Counted from the first letter of the stretch, positions 18,523 to 29,702 are shown. The stretch is DNA of 64,000 bases from Pararhizobium capsulatum DSM 1112 (GCF_030814475.1 NZ_JAUSVF010000001.1:1-64000); one strand, 5' to 3'. The notes: generated by a model not told the origin, from the letters alone. Numbers and translations are program-made.

Positions 18523-19422
18523 ATGCTGAGCCATATTCCGCTCGAAGCGTTCCGTGTCTTCGATGCCGCCTGCCGGCACATGAACTTTTCGCGCGCCGGA
18601 CGCGAGCTGAATATCACCCAGGCTGCCGTCAGCCGGCGGATCAAGGGACTGGAGGATCATCTGGGTGCCGCCCTCTTCCAGCGGCGCGGCAAGAACCTTG
18701 CCCTGACGCCGAAGGGCGAGCGGCTTTTTCAGCGCGTACGGGCGACACTGGACTATCTGGAGGAAAGTCTGGAGGCCTTTCGGCCGCAGACTGGCGGCAC
18801 GATCGCGATTGCCGCCAGCGGCTCGGTCTCGCATCTCTGGCTCGGACGGCGGCTGCAGGATTTCGGCAACGAGAACCCACAGACATCGCTGCGATTGCTG
18901 ACATCCGATACACCGTCCGATCTTGCTTCGGAGAACAACGATCTCGTCATTCTCTATTCCGCCGGAGAACATCCCCGCTGGGACCTGACACTGCTGCTGC
19001 CTGAGGTGCTGTCGCCGGTGGCTGCACCGGCCTATCTCGCAAGTCGGGGGATCGACGCCGCCGCCGTGACCATCGAAGAGATCGCCCGTCTCGACCTGAT
19101 CGACTACGAGCGCTTCAACGCGCACTGGATTTCCTTCCGGCAATGGTTCGACCGGCTCTCCGCCAAGCAACGGGTCAAGCCGCCGGCGCCGCGCTATTCC
19201 TTCTCGACCTATGTCATGGCGATCGACGCGGCCGTGCGTGGCGACGGTATTGCGCTCGGTAGCCTCGGGCTGATCGACCAGCAACTTCGGGATGGCCGGC
19301 TTGTGCAGGTGGGCGGCGAGCAGCTTTCGACCGGCTACGGCTATTATCTCGGCCTGCCGCGCCACAAGACCGTGGCACCGGAGGTGATGCGGCTGTATAC
19401 GGCCCTGATCGGGCAAACGTGA
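18523..19422 (+). CDS. LysR family transcriptional regulator (GcvA-like)
   Basis: A 299-residue LysR-type regulator. Residues 1-65 are the winged helix-turn-helix (FRVFDAACRHMNFSRAGRELNITQAAVSRRIKGLE region), followed by a linker helix and a periplasmic-binding-like effector domain. The N-terminal signature is closest to the GcvA/AmpR branch. It is divergent from the alcohol dehydrogenase, aldehyde dehydrogenase and enolase-superfamily genes and probably activates them in response to a pathway compound; that role is inferred from gene order. Confidence 0.9.
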   Translation: MLSHIPLEAFRVFDAACRHMNFSRAGRELNITQAAVSRRIKGLEDHLGAALFQRRGKNLALTPKGERLFQRVRATLDYLEESLEAFRPQTGGTIAIAASGSVSHLWLGRRLQDFGNENPQTSLRLLTSDTPSDLASENNDLVILYSAGEHPRWDLTLLLPEVLSPVAAPAYLASRGIDAAAVTIEEIARLDLIDYERFNAHWISFRQWFDRLSAKQRVKPPAPRYSFSTYVMAIDAAVRGDGIALGSLGLIDQQLRDGRLVQVGGEQLSTGYGYYLGLPRHKTVAPEVMRLYTALIGQT

Positions 19423-19556
19423 GCTTTCCGTGCCGCTCGAATCGTGCAACTGATAGGATGTTGCGCATCTGACGGGATTTGTATCCGGGTTACCCGTCTG
19501 CCATTGGCCTCGTACAGGCCATTTTGCGCACGCTATCGGCAATCTGGAACGTGCCC

Positions 19557-19766
19557 ATGACGTGGTTCTATCTCCTGTCGGCGCTCCATATCGCGATTGC
19601 GTTGCTGTTCCTGGACAGCGGCTACCGTGAAGGCGAGCTTGAGGGCGGCGAATGGGATGTCATGCGCGTTGTCGGGCTGGTTTCCTGCCTCGCCTGGCCC
19701 CTCCTGATCCTCTATGTGATCCTCTCCGCCTTCCGGCAAAAGCAGCTGAACCGCCGGACACGGTAA
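19557..19766 (+). CDS. Small two-helix membrane protein, unknown
   Basis: A 69-residue protein with two hydrophobic segments (WFYLLSALHIAIALLFL and VVGLVSCLAWPLLILYVIL) joined by an acidic loop (YREGELEGGEWD) and ending in a basic tail. I do not recognise the family. The ATG at 19557 is chosen; a TTG at 19479 would add 26 residues with no ribosome-site support. It lies 134 bases after the LysR gene. Confidence 0.5.
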   Translation: MTWFYLLSALHIAIALLFLDSGYREGELEGGEWDVMRVVGLVSCLAWPLLILYVILSAFRQKQLNRRTR

Positions 19767-19850
19767 ATTGGTGGCCTGCCCATGCTTCCATTAGGAATTC
19801 TGCAGTAGATTGCGCTTAAGCGGAATGAAAAGCGGCGAGCAGGTTCAACG

Positions 19851-20750
19851 ATGGCGCAGGGGAAAAGGGAGCGGTCGGGAAAGCTGTTTTTCCTCGTCGC
19901 CCTGCTTGTGATTTTTGTTGGTATCCTGACCACCGCTCTCCTTGCCAATGACGGGCGCAGTCTGCGGCTTCTGCTGCGATATTTCGAGATCGAAATGCCC
20001 GCTGCAATTACGCTGTCCGGTTCATCCTCTCCCGAGCAGGAGCAATCCGTGCCCTTTCGCTCGATCAAGGGCACGCGGCTGCCGCCGGCGCACATGGTGC
20101 TGCCGACCTTTGCCTTTGCTGATATGAAAAGCCCGCCACAGACCTTTCTGCGCGCCATTCGCAGCGATCCCCGCAGCCTGTGCGAACAGGTGAAGGAAGC
20201 CGGCTTTCGCGGCATGGACTGGGTCATCAGCAGCAGCAACCGCGACAACTGGGAATGCTCCTCGCTAACGACAGTACTACCGTCAACGGATGGCGACGGA
20301 GCAGCGGAATCCTCGATCTTCGTCTCCATCAAGGGTGACGGCGAAAACCGGGTGACCTCGTTCCGCGTCAAGCTGAACATCGAACGACCAGCAGACAGCG
20401 GGCCGGTGGCGGCACTGGCGGCCGATGCCGCGATGATCTTTCTCGATCGCGCGCAGTGGGAAAACAGCGAGGAAGTCGTGCGTCTCGTGCGCTCGCTAAA
20501 AGAGTTCGAGCTGGACAATTTCGGAAGCCGCATCCGCTTCAAAAAGGAAATGGGCGAGGTTCCGCGCTACAACTTCATCGCCAGCCAGGCGCCGGGTAAA
20601 CCGCGCAGATCACCCGTAGCCGCATATTTCGACCGGGAAAGGTGGTTACCGCTTTCGGATGACGACAAGGCGCCGATGGTGGGCGGCATGAGGGCTGGTG
20701 AAGGGGCTGGCGGGTTGCCGTTGGCGGGGGTGAAATCGGAGGAGAATTGA
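19851..20750 (+). CDS. Membrane-anchored hypothetical protein
   Basis: A 299-residue protein with one N-terminal membrane anchor at about residues 10-32 (LFFLVALLVIFVGILTTALL) and a periplasmic remainder. A central stretch contains two cysteines (SLCEQVKEAGF and NRDNWECSSL) and mixed alpha/beta character; the last 45 residues are probably disordered. No known domain is recognised. The ATG has AGG eight bases upstream. It is followed by a block of intergenic palindromes. Confidence 0.68.
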   Translation: MAQGKRERSGKLFFLVALLVIFVGILTTALLANDGRSLRLLLRYFEIEMPAAITLSGSSSPEQEQSVPFRSIKGTRLPPAHMVLPTFAFADMKSPPQTFLRAIRSDPRSLCEQVKEAGFRGMDWVISSSNRDNWECSSLTTVLPSTDGDGAAESSIFVSIKGDGENRVTSFRVKLNIERPADSGPVAALAADAAMIFLDRAQWENSEEVVRLVRSLKEFELDNFGSRIRFKKEMGEVPRYNFIASQAPGKPRRSPVAAYFDRERWLPLSDDDKAPMVGGMRAGEGAGGLPLAGVKSEEN

Positions 20751-20759
20751 GGAGAATGC

Positions 20760-20910
20760 GGCGATCTCCCTCTTCTCCCCAGCGGGGCGAAGGTGGCGCA
20801 AAGCGCCGGATGAGGGGGCTGGCTGGCACTGAGTTTGCGGCAAAGCCCCCCTCATCGCCTCGCATGGGCTCGGCTCTTCTCCCCGCTGGGGAGAAGAGGA
20901 AAGGTGCCGC
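20760..20910. repeat. Rhizobial-type intergenic palindromic repeat cluster
   Basis: Two palindromes face each other across a spacer. The right one is a perfect 11-bp stem (CTCTTCTCCCC at 20874-20884 and GGGGAGAAGAG at 20888-20898, 3-base loop); the left, at about 20766-20785, is an imperfect version of the same (TCTTCTCCCC-AGC-GGGGCGAAG). The spacer contains GGATGAGGGGGCTGGC. Similar modules recur at 36752-36931, so this is a dispersed family like the RIME-type elements described in rhizobia. Confidence 0.8.
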
Positions 20911-20930
20911 CCCGTCCGTCGCATACCTAA

Positions 20931-20964
20931 AAACAAAAAACCGCCCGGACGTAAATCCGGACGG
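20931..20964 (-). terminator. Intrinsic terminator of the glycerol operon
   Basis: Read on the minus strand: stem CCGTCCGGA, loop TTTACG, stem TCCGGGCGG (nine pairs with one G-T), then TTTTTTG and more T. It lies 27 bases past the glpV stop codon. Confidence 0.9.
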
Positions 20965-20990
20965 CTTTCGGGAGAAAGGAGTTAGCCGGC

Positions 20991-22712
20991 TTACTTCTGC
21001 CAGCTCTTGACCAGTTCGTCGTAGTTGACGGTGATCGGCTTTTCTTTCTCGTTTTCGATCTTCAGCTGCGGAGCAAGGTTGCCCTTGGAAACGGCATCCT
21101 TGTTCCAGTATTCAAGATCGTGTTCCTCCTCGAGCTTCGGACCGATATCGCCCTGAACGCCGGAGCGTTCGAGGCGCTGCAGGACCTTTTCCTGCTCGGC
21201 GCACAGCGAATCCATGGCTTCCTGGGCGGTTTTCGCACCCGAAGACGCATCACCGATTGCCTGCCACCAAAGCTGGGCCAGCTTCGGATAGTCCGGGATG
21301 TTCGTGCCGGTCGGCGACCACTGAACGCGGGCCGGCGAGCGGTAGAACTCGATCAGACCACCGAGCTTGGGGGCACGATCGGTGAAGCTCTTGTCCTGGA
21401 TCGACGACTCACGCGTGAGCGTCAGGCCGACATGGCTCTTCTTGAGATCGACGGTCTTCGAGGTGACGAACTGGGCGTAGAGCCAGGCCGCCTTGGCGCG
21501 ATCTTCCGGGGTCGACTTCATCAGCGTCCAGGAACCCACATCCTGGTAACCAAGCTTCATGCCGTCCTTCCAGTAGACGCCATGCGGGCTCGGAGCGAAA
21601 CGCCACTTCGGCGTACCGTCGGCGTTGACGACCGGCAGGCCTTCCTTCACGAAGTCGGCGGTAAACGCCGTGTACGTGAAAATCTGCTGGGCGACTTCGC
21701 CCTGGGCCGGAACCGGACCAGCCTCGCCGAAGGTCATGCCCTGGGCGGATGCCGGTGCATAGGCCTTCAACCAGTCTAGATACTTCTGGATCGAATAGAC
21801 GGCTGCCGGGCCGTTGGTGTCACCACCGCGGGCAACGCAGGAGCCGACCGGCTGGGACTTTTCGTTGACCTTGATGCCCCATTCGTCGACCGGAAGACCG
21901 TTCGGCAGGCCCTTGTCGCCGTTGCCGGCCATCGAAAGCCAGGCGTCGGTGAACCGCCAGCCGAGCGACGGGTCCTTCTTGCCGTAGTCCATGTGACCAT
22001 AGACCTTCTTGCCGTCGATTTCCCGACCGGTGAAGAACTCGGCGATGTCTTCGTAAGCAGACCAGTTGACGGGAACGCCGAGGTCGTAGCCGTACTTCGC
22101 CTTGAAGTCGGCCTTGTTCTTTTCGTCGTTGAACCAGTCATAGCGGAACCAGTAGAGGTTCGCGAACTGCTGGTCGGGCAGCTGGTAGAGATCGCCGTCC
22201 GGAGCGGTCGTGAACTTGGTGCCGATGAAGTCGGCGAGATCGAGACCGGGGTTGGTCACGTCCTTGCCTTCATTGGCCATCCACTTGGTCAGCGAACGGG
22301 CCTGCTGGTAGCGCCAATGGGTGCCGATCAAGTCCGAGTCGTTGACATAGGCGTCGTAGATATTCTCGCCCGTCTGCATCTGGGTCTGCAGCTTTTCGAC
22401 CACGTCACCTTCGCCGATGAGGTCATGCGTGACCTTGATACCGGTGATCGCGGTAAACGCTGCAGCCAGGGTTTTGGATTCGTATTCGTGTGTCGTCAGT
22501 GTTTCGGAAGCAACTTTGATATCCATGCCGGCAAATGGCTTTGCCGCATCGATGAACCATTGCATTTCCTTTTCCTGATCAGCGCGGGAAAGCGTCGAGA
22601 GATCGCCGATTTCCTTGTCCAGGAACTGTTTGGCCTCGTCCATGCCCGCAAATGCGGTTCCGGTAAAAGCCAGCAGCATGACTGCCGTTGATGTCAGTAG
22701 GTGCCGTCGCAT
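20991..22712 (-). CDS. glpV: Glycerol ABC transporter substrate-binding protein GlpV
   Basis: A 573-residue periplasmic solute-binding protein. Residues 1-22 are a signal peptide (hydrophobic core AVMLLAFTGTAFA). The body is a large cluster-B, family-1-like binding protein with IKVTHDLIGEGDVVEKLQTQ and NIPDYPKLAQLWWQ. Its length and its place as last gene of glpD-glpSTPQUV match the rhizobial glycerol importer, where GlpV delivers glycerol to the GlpP/GlpQ permease. The start has GGGAGG five bases upstream. A strong terminator follows. Confidence 0.9.
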   Translation of the reverse strand: MRRHLLTSTAVMLLAFTGTAFAGMDEAKQFLDKEIGDLSTLSRADQEKEMQWFIDAAKPFAGMDIKVASETLTTHEYESKTLAAAFTAITGIKVTHDLIGEGDVVEKLQTQMQTGENIYDAYVNDSDLIGTHWRYQQARSLTKWMANEGKDVTNPGLDLADFIGTKFTTAPDGDLYQLPDQQFANLYWFRYDWFNDEKNKADFKAKYGYDLGVPVNWSAYEDIAEFFTGREIDGKKVYGHMDYGKKDPSLGWRFTDAWLSMAGNGDKGLPNGLPVDEWGIKVNEKSQPVGSCVARGGDTNGPAAVYSIQKYLDWLKAYAPASAQGMTFGEAGPVPAQGEVAQQIFTYTAFTADFVKEGLPVVNADGTPKWRFAPSPHGVYWKDGMKLGYQDVGSWTLMKSTPEDRAKAAWLYAQFVTSKTVDLKKSHVGLTLTRESSIQDKSFTDRAPKLGGLIEFYRSPARVQWSPTGTNIPDYPKLAQLWWQAIGDASSGAKTAQEAMDSLCAEQEKVLQRLERSGVQGDIGPKLEEEHDLEYWNKDAVSKGNLAPQLKIENEKEKPITVNYDELVKSWQK

Positions 22713-22790
22713 AATGTCCTCCCTTAAAGGTTTGCGAGTGCAGTTACGTTCCGTCCGGCTCCTTTCCGAACGGCATTTCCAGTCCTTGCC

Positions 22791-23209
22791 TCAGACCAGC
22801 TTGAAGACGCCGACGGCGTAGACGAGCGACAGGGCAAGAGCCCACCACTGGCCGGTGCCGACGAGGCCCAGCCATGCGAGATTGATGAAGGCGCTGCCGA
22901 GCAGCGATATGAACAGGCGGTCGCCGCGCGTCGTCTCGAAGCGCAGGATACCGACTCGCGGGCTGCCGCCGGGACGGGCATATTCCCATACGGCCATCAG
23001 CGCGAGCAGTAGGAAGATTGTCAGGAAGAACATGGCCGACGGGAACGTCCATGCCATCCAGCCGCCAGGAATCAGCGGGGCAAACCAGTCCCGTGCGCCA
23101 TCCTTGACCGGCAGCGCCATGACGAGCAGCCCGGCGATTGCGGCATAGGCTACCAGAACGAGGGCCAGCGCCAGAGGCCAGCGATTGGTGCGTTGCAAGA
23201 CAGCGGCCA

Positions 23210-23210
<1 letters not shown>
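22791..23210 (-). CDS. glpU: GlpU, small membrane protein of the glycerol transporter locus
   Basis: A 139-residue integral membrane protein with four predicted helices (LALALVLVAYAAIAGLLV; MFFLTIFLLLALMAVWEY; FISLLGSAFINLAWLGLV; WWALALSLVYAVGVFKLV), of the DUF2160 type found in rhizobial glp loci. Its exact role in glycerol uptake is not established. The ATG at 23210 overlaps the glpQ stop codon by one base (TAATG), so translation is coupled. An earlier in-frame start at 23318 would lie wholly inside glpQ and is unlikely. Confidence 0.82.
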
Positions 23211-24034
<824 letters not shown>

Positions 24035-24050
24035 GGTCGTTCCTCCTTTC

Positions 24051-24917
24051 TCAATTCTCGGCGTCACTGTTGGTCATGACGGTGTAGAAGATCCACGACA
24101 GAAGCAGGATGATCAGGAAGTAGATGATCGAGAGCGCTGCTGCGGGACCGAGGTCGAACTGGCCGATGGCCGTCTTGACGAGATCGATCGACAGGAAGGT
24201 GGTGGCGTTACCGGGACCGCCGCCGGTGACGACGAAGGGCTCGGTGTAAATCATGAAGCTATCCATGAACCGCAGCAGGAAGGCGATCAGCAGCACGCGC
24301 TTCATCTTTGGAAGCTGGATGTAGCGGAACACGGCCCAGCGCGACGCACCGTCGATACTGGCAGCCTGATAATAGGCATCGGGGATCGAGACGAGGCCGG
24401 CATAGCAGAGCAGCACCACGAGGCTCGTCCAGTGCCAGATGTCCATGACGATCAGCGTCACCCAGGCGTCGAAGACGTTGTTGACGTAGTTGTAGGGGAT
24501 GCCGATCGCATCCAGCGTATAGCCGAGCAGACCGATATCGACGCGGCCGAAAACCTGCCAGATCGTGCCGACGACGTTCCACGGAATGAGCAGCGGAAGC
24601 GACATGAAGACGAGGCAGAAGGGCACGCCGAGACCCTTTTTCGGCATGTTCAGCGCGATCAGGATACCGAGCGGAATCTCGATCGCAAGGATGATCGCTG
24701 AAAAGATCAGGTTACGGGTCAATGCATCCCAGAAGCGGTCGGAATGCAGCACATCGGTGAACCAGTCGGTTCCGGCCCAGAAGAATTCATTGTTGCCGAA
24801 GGTGTCCTGCACTGAATAGTTCACGACCGTCATCAACGGGATGACCGCCGAGAAGGCGACAAGCACCAGCACCGGCAGCACCATGAACCAGGCCTTGTTG
24901 TTCCAGGTCTTTTCCAT
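24051..24917 (-). CDS. glpP: Glycerol ABC transporter permease GlpP
   Basis: A 288-residue MalF-type permease with six membrane helices and the EAA loop YAGLVSIPDAYYQAASIDGA followed by FRYIQLPKMKR. It pairs with GlpQ to form the transmembrane path for glycerol. The start has GGAGGGC nine bases upstream. Three bases separate it from the glpT stop codon, consistent with one operon. Confidence 0.92.
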   Translation of the reverse strand: MEKTWNNKAWFMVLPVLVLVAFSAVIPLMTVVNYSVQDTFGNNEFFWAGTDWFTDVLHSDRFWDALTRNLIFSAIILAIEIPLGILIALNMPKKGLGVPFCLVFMSLPLLIPWNVVGTIWQVFGRVDIGLLGYTLDAIGIPYNYVNNVFDAWVTLIVMDIWHWTSLVVLLCYAGLVSIPDAYYQAASIDGASRWAVFRYIQLPKMKRVLLIAFLLRFMDSFMIYTEPFVVTGGGPGNATTFLSIDLVKTAIGQFDLGPAAALSIIYFLIILLLSWIFYTVMTNSDAEN

Positions 24918-24920
24918 GGT

Positions 24921-25991
<1,071 letters not shown>

Positions 25992-26001
25992 GATGGTCTC
26001 C

Positions 26002-27084
26002 TCACGCCGCGTGCGCGGCTTGGCCGCCGGTTGCCTGGCCATCCGGCGAAAAGGCCATCAGGTGACGGGTATCGACAAAGAGATCGAGTGCCGTATCCGG
26101 ATCGAAATCATGGATCCCATGCTCCAGCATGACCCAGCGGGAACCCGAAGCTTGCACATGGATGAAGCTTTCCGAGCCGGCGATTTCCGAAATGATGACC
26201 CGCGCTTTCAGGACAGCGGCCGAGGCATCCGGCCTTTCGATCGACAAGTGATGCGGCTGGAATGCGACGGTGACCGGACCGTCCGCGATGGCGGAAAGAT
26301 GCGCCGGCACCGGCAGCAACGGCGCGCCGTCCTTCTCGAAATGCGCGCCCTTCTTCACCAGCTCGGCCGTGTTGAGAGGCGGGTCTGCAAAGGTCTTGGC
26401 CGTGATGAGATCGACGGGGCGCCGATAGACGGAGATCGTCGAGCCGAACTGGCTGATGCGGCCCTCGTTCATCGTCGCCGTATTGCCGCCGAGCAGAAGC
26501 GCTTCCGTCGGCTCTGTCGTTGCGTAGACGAAGATCGAGCCGGAGGCGGCAAAGAGTTTCGGCAGTTCCTCGCGCAGTTCCTCGCGCAGCTTGTAGTCGA
26601 GGTTGGCGAGCGGCTCGTCAAGCAGCACAAGGCTGGCATTCTTGACGATGGCGCGGGCAAGCGCCGTGCGCTGCTGCTGGCCGCCGGAGAGATTGAGCGG
26701 GGTGCGGTCAAGATAGGGTGTCAGCTTCATCAGCTCGGCAGCCTTCTTCACTTCGCGGTCGATGGTGGCGGCATCCTTGCCGGCGATCCGCATCGGCGAG
26801 GCGATGTTTTCGTAAACGGTCATTGCCGGATAGTTGATGAATTGCTGGTAGACCATGGCGACGCTGCGATCCTGAACGCGTACGCCCGTCACGTCCTTGC
26901 CGTCGAAATGGATCGTGCCGGAGGTCGGCTTGTCGAGCCCCGCCATCAGCCGCATCAGCGACGTCTTGCCGGACAGCGTCGGGCCGAGAAGCACGTTCAG
27001 CGACCCCCGCTCCAGCACAAGGTTTGTCGGATGGATATGCGTATCCGCCCCCACGACCTTGGTTATGTTTTTCAGTTCAAGCAT
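26002..27084 (-). CDS. glpS: Glycerol ABC transporter ATPase GlpS
   Basis: A 360-residue MalK-type ATPase. Walker A is GPTLSGKTS (threonine-leucine in place of serine-glycine), the signature LSGGQQQR and Walker B LVLLDEPLANLD are intact, but the switch region reads YATTEPTEA, so the H-loop histidine is replaced by threonine. A TOBE-like domain follows. It should pair with GlpT, supplying the LSGGQ for the site built on GlpT's complete Walker A, B and H-loop. The ATG at 27084 has GGAGGAAG upstream. It begins 43 bases after glpD. Confidence 0.9.
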   Translation of the reverse strand: MLELKNITKVVGADTHIHPTNLVLERGSLNVLLGPTLSGKTSLMRLMAGLDKPTSGTIHFDGKDVTGVRVQDRSVAMVYQQFINYPAMTVYENIASPMRIAGKDAATIDREVKKAAELMKLTPYLDRTPLNLSGGQQQRTALARAIVKNASLVLLDEPLANLDYKLREELREELPKLFAASGSIFVYATTEPTEALLLGGNTATMNEGRISQFGSTISVYRRPVDLITAKTFADPPLNTAELVKKGAHFEKDGAPLLPVPAHLSAIADGPVTVAFQPHHLSIERPDASAAVLKARVIISEIAGSESFIHVQASGSRWVMLEHGIHDFDPDTALDLFVDTRHLMAFSPDGQATGGQAAHAA

Positions 27085-27127
27085 TACCAGGCTTCCTCCC
27101 AGCCGGAGCTTCAATGGCATGGCGCCG

Positions 27128-28645
27128 TCAGGCGACCTCGCGCATTTTCTCCCGCATGTATTCCTCCAGCCCGGCGACTTCTGCCGGACCCACTTTCAGA
27201 CCGAGTTTGGTGCGGCGCCACAAGACGTCTTCGGCGTAGCGCGCCCATTCCCTGTTCATCAGCCAGTTGACCTCGACCTCGTAGAGATCGGCGCCGAAAT
27301 GGCGACCGAGATCACTGAGCGCCTTTGCCTCTCCCAGCATGCGCGCAGCAAGCGTACCATAAAGGCGGACAAGCCGCCGCGCGTGACGGTCCCCTAAAAA
27401 GGAGTAGCGATCCTTCAGGGCCGAAACCTGCGCGTCATAACCGGTTGCCGGAAAATCGCCGCCGGGAAGAGAGCTTCCAGCCGTCCAGGGCGCACCCTTG
27501 GTACCGATCATCTCGATGATCTTTTCCAGGGCGTGCTCGCCAAGACGGCGATACGTCGTGAGCTTGCCACCGAAGATATTGAGAAGCGGCGCATCGCCCT
27601 TGCCGCCTTCGACCTTCAGCACATAATCACGGGTGGCTTCCTGCGCCTTGGACGCACCATCGTCGAACAGCGGGCGCACGCCGGAATAGGTCCAGACGAT
27701 ATCGGAGGGCGCGACAGGCTCCTTGAAATATTCGCTCGCCGCCTTGCAGAGATAGTCGGTCTCTGCGTCGGTGATGCGAACCTCGTGGGGGTCACCGTTA
27801 TAATCGCGATCGGTGGTGCCGATCAGCGTGAAATCGGTCTCGTAGGGAATGGCGAAGATGATGCGGCCATCCGGGTTCTGGAAGAAATAGGCACGCGGGT
27901 CGTCGAATTTCCTGCGCACGATAATGTGGCTGCCCTGGACGAGGCGGACATTGTGGGCGCTGTTGTTGCTGAACACATCCGAAAGCACGACATCGACCCA
28001 TGGCCCTGCCGCATTGACGAGCATGCGCGCCTTGAAGCTGCTGCCGGCACCCGTCGCACGATCCTCGACATCGATATGCCAGAGGCCGGCTTCCCGCCTT
28101 GCGGAGGTGACACGGCTGCAGCTGAGGATCAGCGCGCCGCGATCGGCAGCGTCGCGGGCGTTGAGCACCACCATGCGCGCATCATCGACCCAGCCGTCGG
28201 AATATTCGAAGGCCTTGGTGAACAGCGACTTCAGCGGCTTGGCGGCCGGGTCGCGGCGCATGTCCAGCGTCTTCGTCGCCGGCAGCAGCTTGCGGCCACC
28301 GATGTGATCATAGAGGAACAGGCCGAGGCGGATGAGCCAGGCCGGGCGCACGCCGCCCTTGTGGAACGGCAGGACGAAGCGCATCGGCCAGATGATATGT
28401 GGCGCCATCGCCCAGAGCACTTCGCGCTCCATCAGCGATTCGCGCACCAGGCGAAACTCGTAATGTTCGAGATAGCGCAGGCCGCCGTGAATGAGCTTGG
28501 TGGCAGCCGACGAGGTTCCGGAGGCGAAGTCGTTCATTTCGGCAAGGGCAACGGAATACCCACGACCAGCCGCATCCCGCGCAATGCCGCAGCCGTTGAT
28601 GCCACCGCCGATGACGAAAATGTCGAACTGATCTTCCGCAGGCAC
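27128..28645 (-). CDS. glpD: Glycerol-3-phosphate dehydrogenase, aerobic FAD type
   Basis: A 505-residue FAD-dependent enzyme that oxidises sn-glycerol 3-phosphate to dihydroxyacetone phosphate at the inner membrane and passes electrons to quinone. Seen are the dinucleotide fold FDIFVIGGGINGCGIARDAAGRG and GTSSAATKLIHGGLRYLEHYEF near the N terminus, and the cap-domain segment EVNWLMNREWARYAEDVLWRRTKLGL at the C terminus. The best start is a GTG at 28645, with GGGGAGA six bases upstream; a TTG at 28678 would add 11 residues. It is the first structural gene of the glycerol operon. Glycerol kinase (glpK) is not in the window. Confidence 0.92.
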   Translation of the reverse strand: MPAEDQFDIFVIGGGINGCGIARDAAGRGYSVALAEMNDFASGTSSAATKLIHGGLRYLEHYEFRLVRESLMEREVLWAMAPHIIWPMRFVLPFHKGGVRPAWLIRLGLFLYDHIGGRKLLPATKTLDMRRDPAAKPLKSLFTKAFEYSDGWVDDARMVVLNARDAADRGALILSCSRVTSARREAGLWHIDVEDRATGAGSSFKARMLVNAAGPWVDVVLSDVFSNNSAHNVRLVQGSHIIVRRKFDDPRAYFFQNPDGRIIFAIPYETDFTLIGTTDRDYNGDPHEVRITDAETDYLCKAASEYFKEPVAPSDIVWTYSGVRPLFDDGASKAQEATRDYVLKVEGGKGDAPLLNIFGGKLTTYRRLGEHALEKIIEMIGTKGAPWTAGSSLPGGDFPATGYDAQVSALKDRYSFLGDRHARRLVRLYGTLAARMLGEAKALSDLGRHFGADLYEVEVNWLMNREWARYAEDVLWRRTKLGLKVGPAEVAGLEEYMREKMREVA

Positions 28646-28663
28646 GCCTTGTCTCCCCCCACA

Positions 28664-28696
28664 TTTCGCATCGCACAATTTTGCGCATATGCGAAA
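28664..28696. promoter_or_regulatory. Predicted GlpR operator upstream of glpD
   Basis: TTTCGCAT (28664-28671) and ATGCGAAA (28689-28696) form an inverted repeat, giving TTTCG-N23-CGAAA. The same architecture and spacing occurs in front of glpR. Downstream toward glpR, CGAAT recurs at 28713, 28723 and 28734, that is 21, 10 and 11 bases apart from the last CGAAA, on one face of the helix. DeoR-family repressors bind such repeated short half-sites. Confidence 0.6.
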
Positions 28697-28776
28697 GTGA
28701 ATTTAGTTAAAGCGAATATTTTCGAATGTCAAACGAATGTTACAGGAAAATAATATGCTGATCCAGATGCTTGGGG

Positions 28777-29541
28777 TCAGGCATTCGTTTCGATCAGCCG
28801 CACGTCCTGCTCCTGGCAGATCGTCCGCACGTTTTCGATCGGACAGCTATCGGTGATGAAGGTGTGGACCTGGCTGATATGGCCGATGCGAACCGGCGCG
28901 GTGCGCTCGAATTTGGTCGAATCGGACACCAGAATGACGTGGCGGGCATTGGCGATGATCGCCTGCGCCACTTTCACTTCGCGATAATCGAAATCCAGAA
29001 GCGCGCCGTCGTGATCAATGGCGGACGCGCCGATCACAGCGTAATCGACCTTGAACTGGCGGATGAAATCCACCGCGGCCTCACCGACGATACCGCCATC
29101 GGCACCGCGCACGACGCCGCCGGCGATGACCACCTCGATCGAGGGGAAAACACGCAACCTGTTGGCAACATTTATATTATTCGTGATAACCATCAGCTCT
29201 TTATGGTCGAGCAGCGCTTCTCCCACAGCCTCGGTCGTCGTGCCGATATTGATGAACAGCGAAGAATTGTCGGGGATCATGGCGGCGGCGGCCTGGCCGA
29301 TCGCCTGCTTTTCGCTTGCCGCGATCGAGCGTCGGGCTTCGTATTTCACATTCTCGTTGCCACGCGGAAAAATCGCTCCGCCGTGAATGCGGGTCAGCAC
29401 CCGTGCATCACAGAGATCGTTCAAGTCCTTGCGGATCGTCTGCGGCGTCACCGCGAAGCGGCTTGCCAGCTCATCGACGAGCACTCGGCCCTCTGTCTTG
29501 GCAAGATCGAGGATTTCGGATTGCCGCCCGGTCAGATACAT
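28777..29541 (-). CDS. glpR: DeoR family repressor GlpR
   Basis: A 254-residue DeoR-type regulator. Residues 5-57 are the helix-turn-helix (RQSEILDLAKTEGRVLVDEL and RFAVTPQTIRKDLNDL), and the rest is the sugar-phosphate-binding domain with INIGTTTEAVGEAL and TNNINVANRL. It should repress glp genes until glycerol 3-phosphate binds. The ATG at 29541 begins the conserved MYLTGRQSEIL start; the frame is open much further upstream, but that part is not conserved in kind and lies in the operator region. It precedes glpD on the same strand. Confidence 0.92.
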   Translation of the reverse strand: MYLTGRQSEILDLAKTEGRVLVDELASRFAVTPQTIRKDLNDLCDARVLTRIHGGAIFPRGNENVKYEARRSIAASEKQAIGQAAAAMIPDNSSLFINIGTTTEAVGEALLDHKELMVITNNINVANRLRVFPSIEVVIAGGVVRGADGGIVGEAAVDFIRQFKVDYAVIGASAIDHDGALLDFDYREVKVAQAIIANARHVILVSDSTKFERTAPVRIGHISQVHTFITDSCPIENVRTICQEQDVRLIETNA

Positions 29542-29557
29542 GGTGTTCCCAGCCCTA

Positions 29558-29590
29558 TTTCGTTTTCTTTCATAATAGGCAAAAACGAAA
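29558..29590. promoter_or_regulatory. Predicted GlpR operator upstream of glpR
   Basis: TTTCGTTTT (29558-29566) and AAAACGAAA (29582-29590) form a perfect 9-bp inverted repeat. The element reads TTTCG-N23-CGAAA, exactly as in front of glpD. It sits 17 bases upstream of the glpR start codon and could also affect the divergent SDR gene. Confidence 0.6.
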
Positions 29591-29702
29591 GCGGCGCAAA
29601 GCATGAAATGCAGCAGGCTCCCATTGCCGATGCAACCGAAAGCCGACTGCAACATTGCAATTGAGGAGAGGATGCGCCAGCCTGCTTTCGGGAGGATTTG
29701 AG

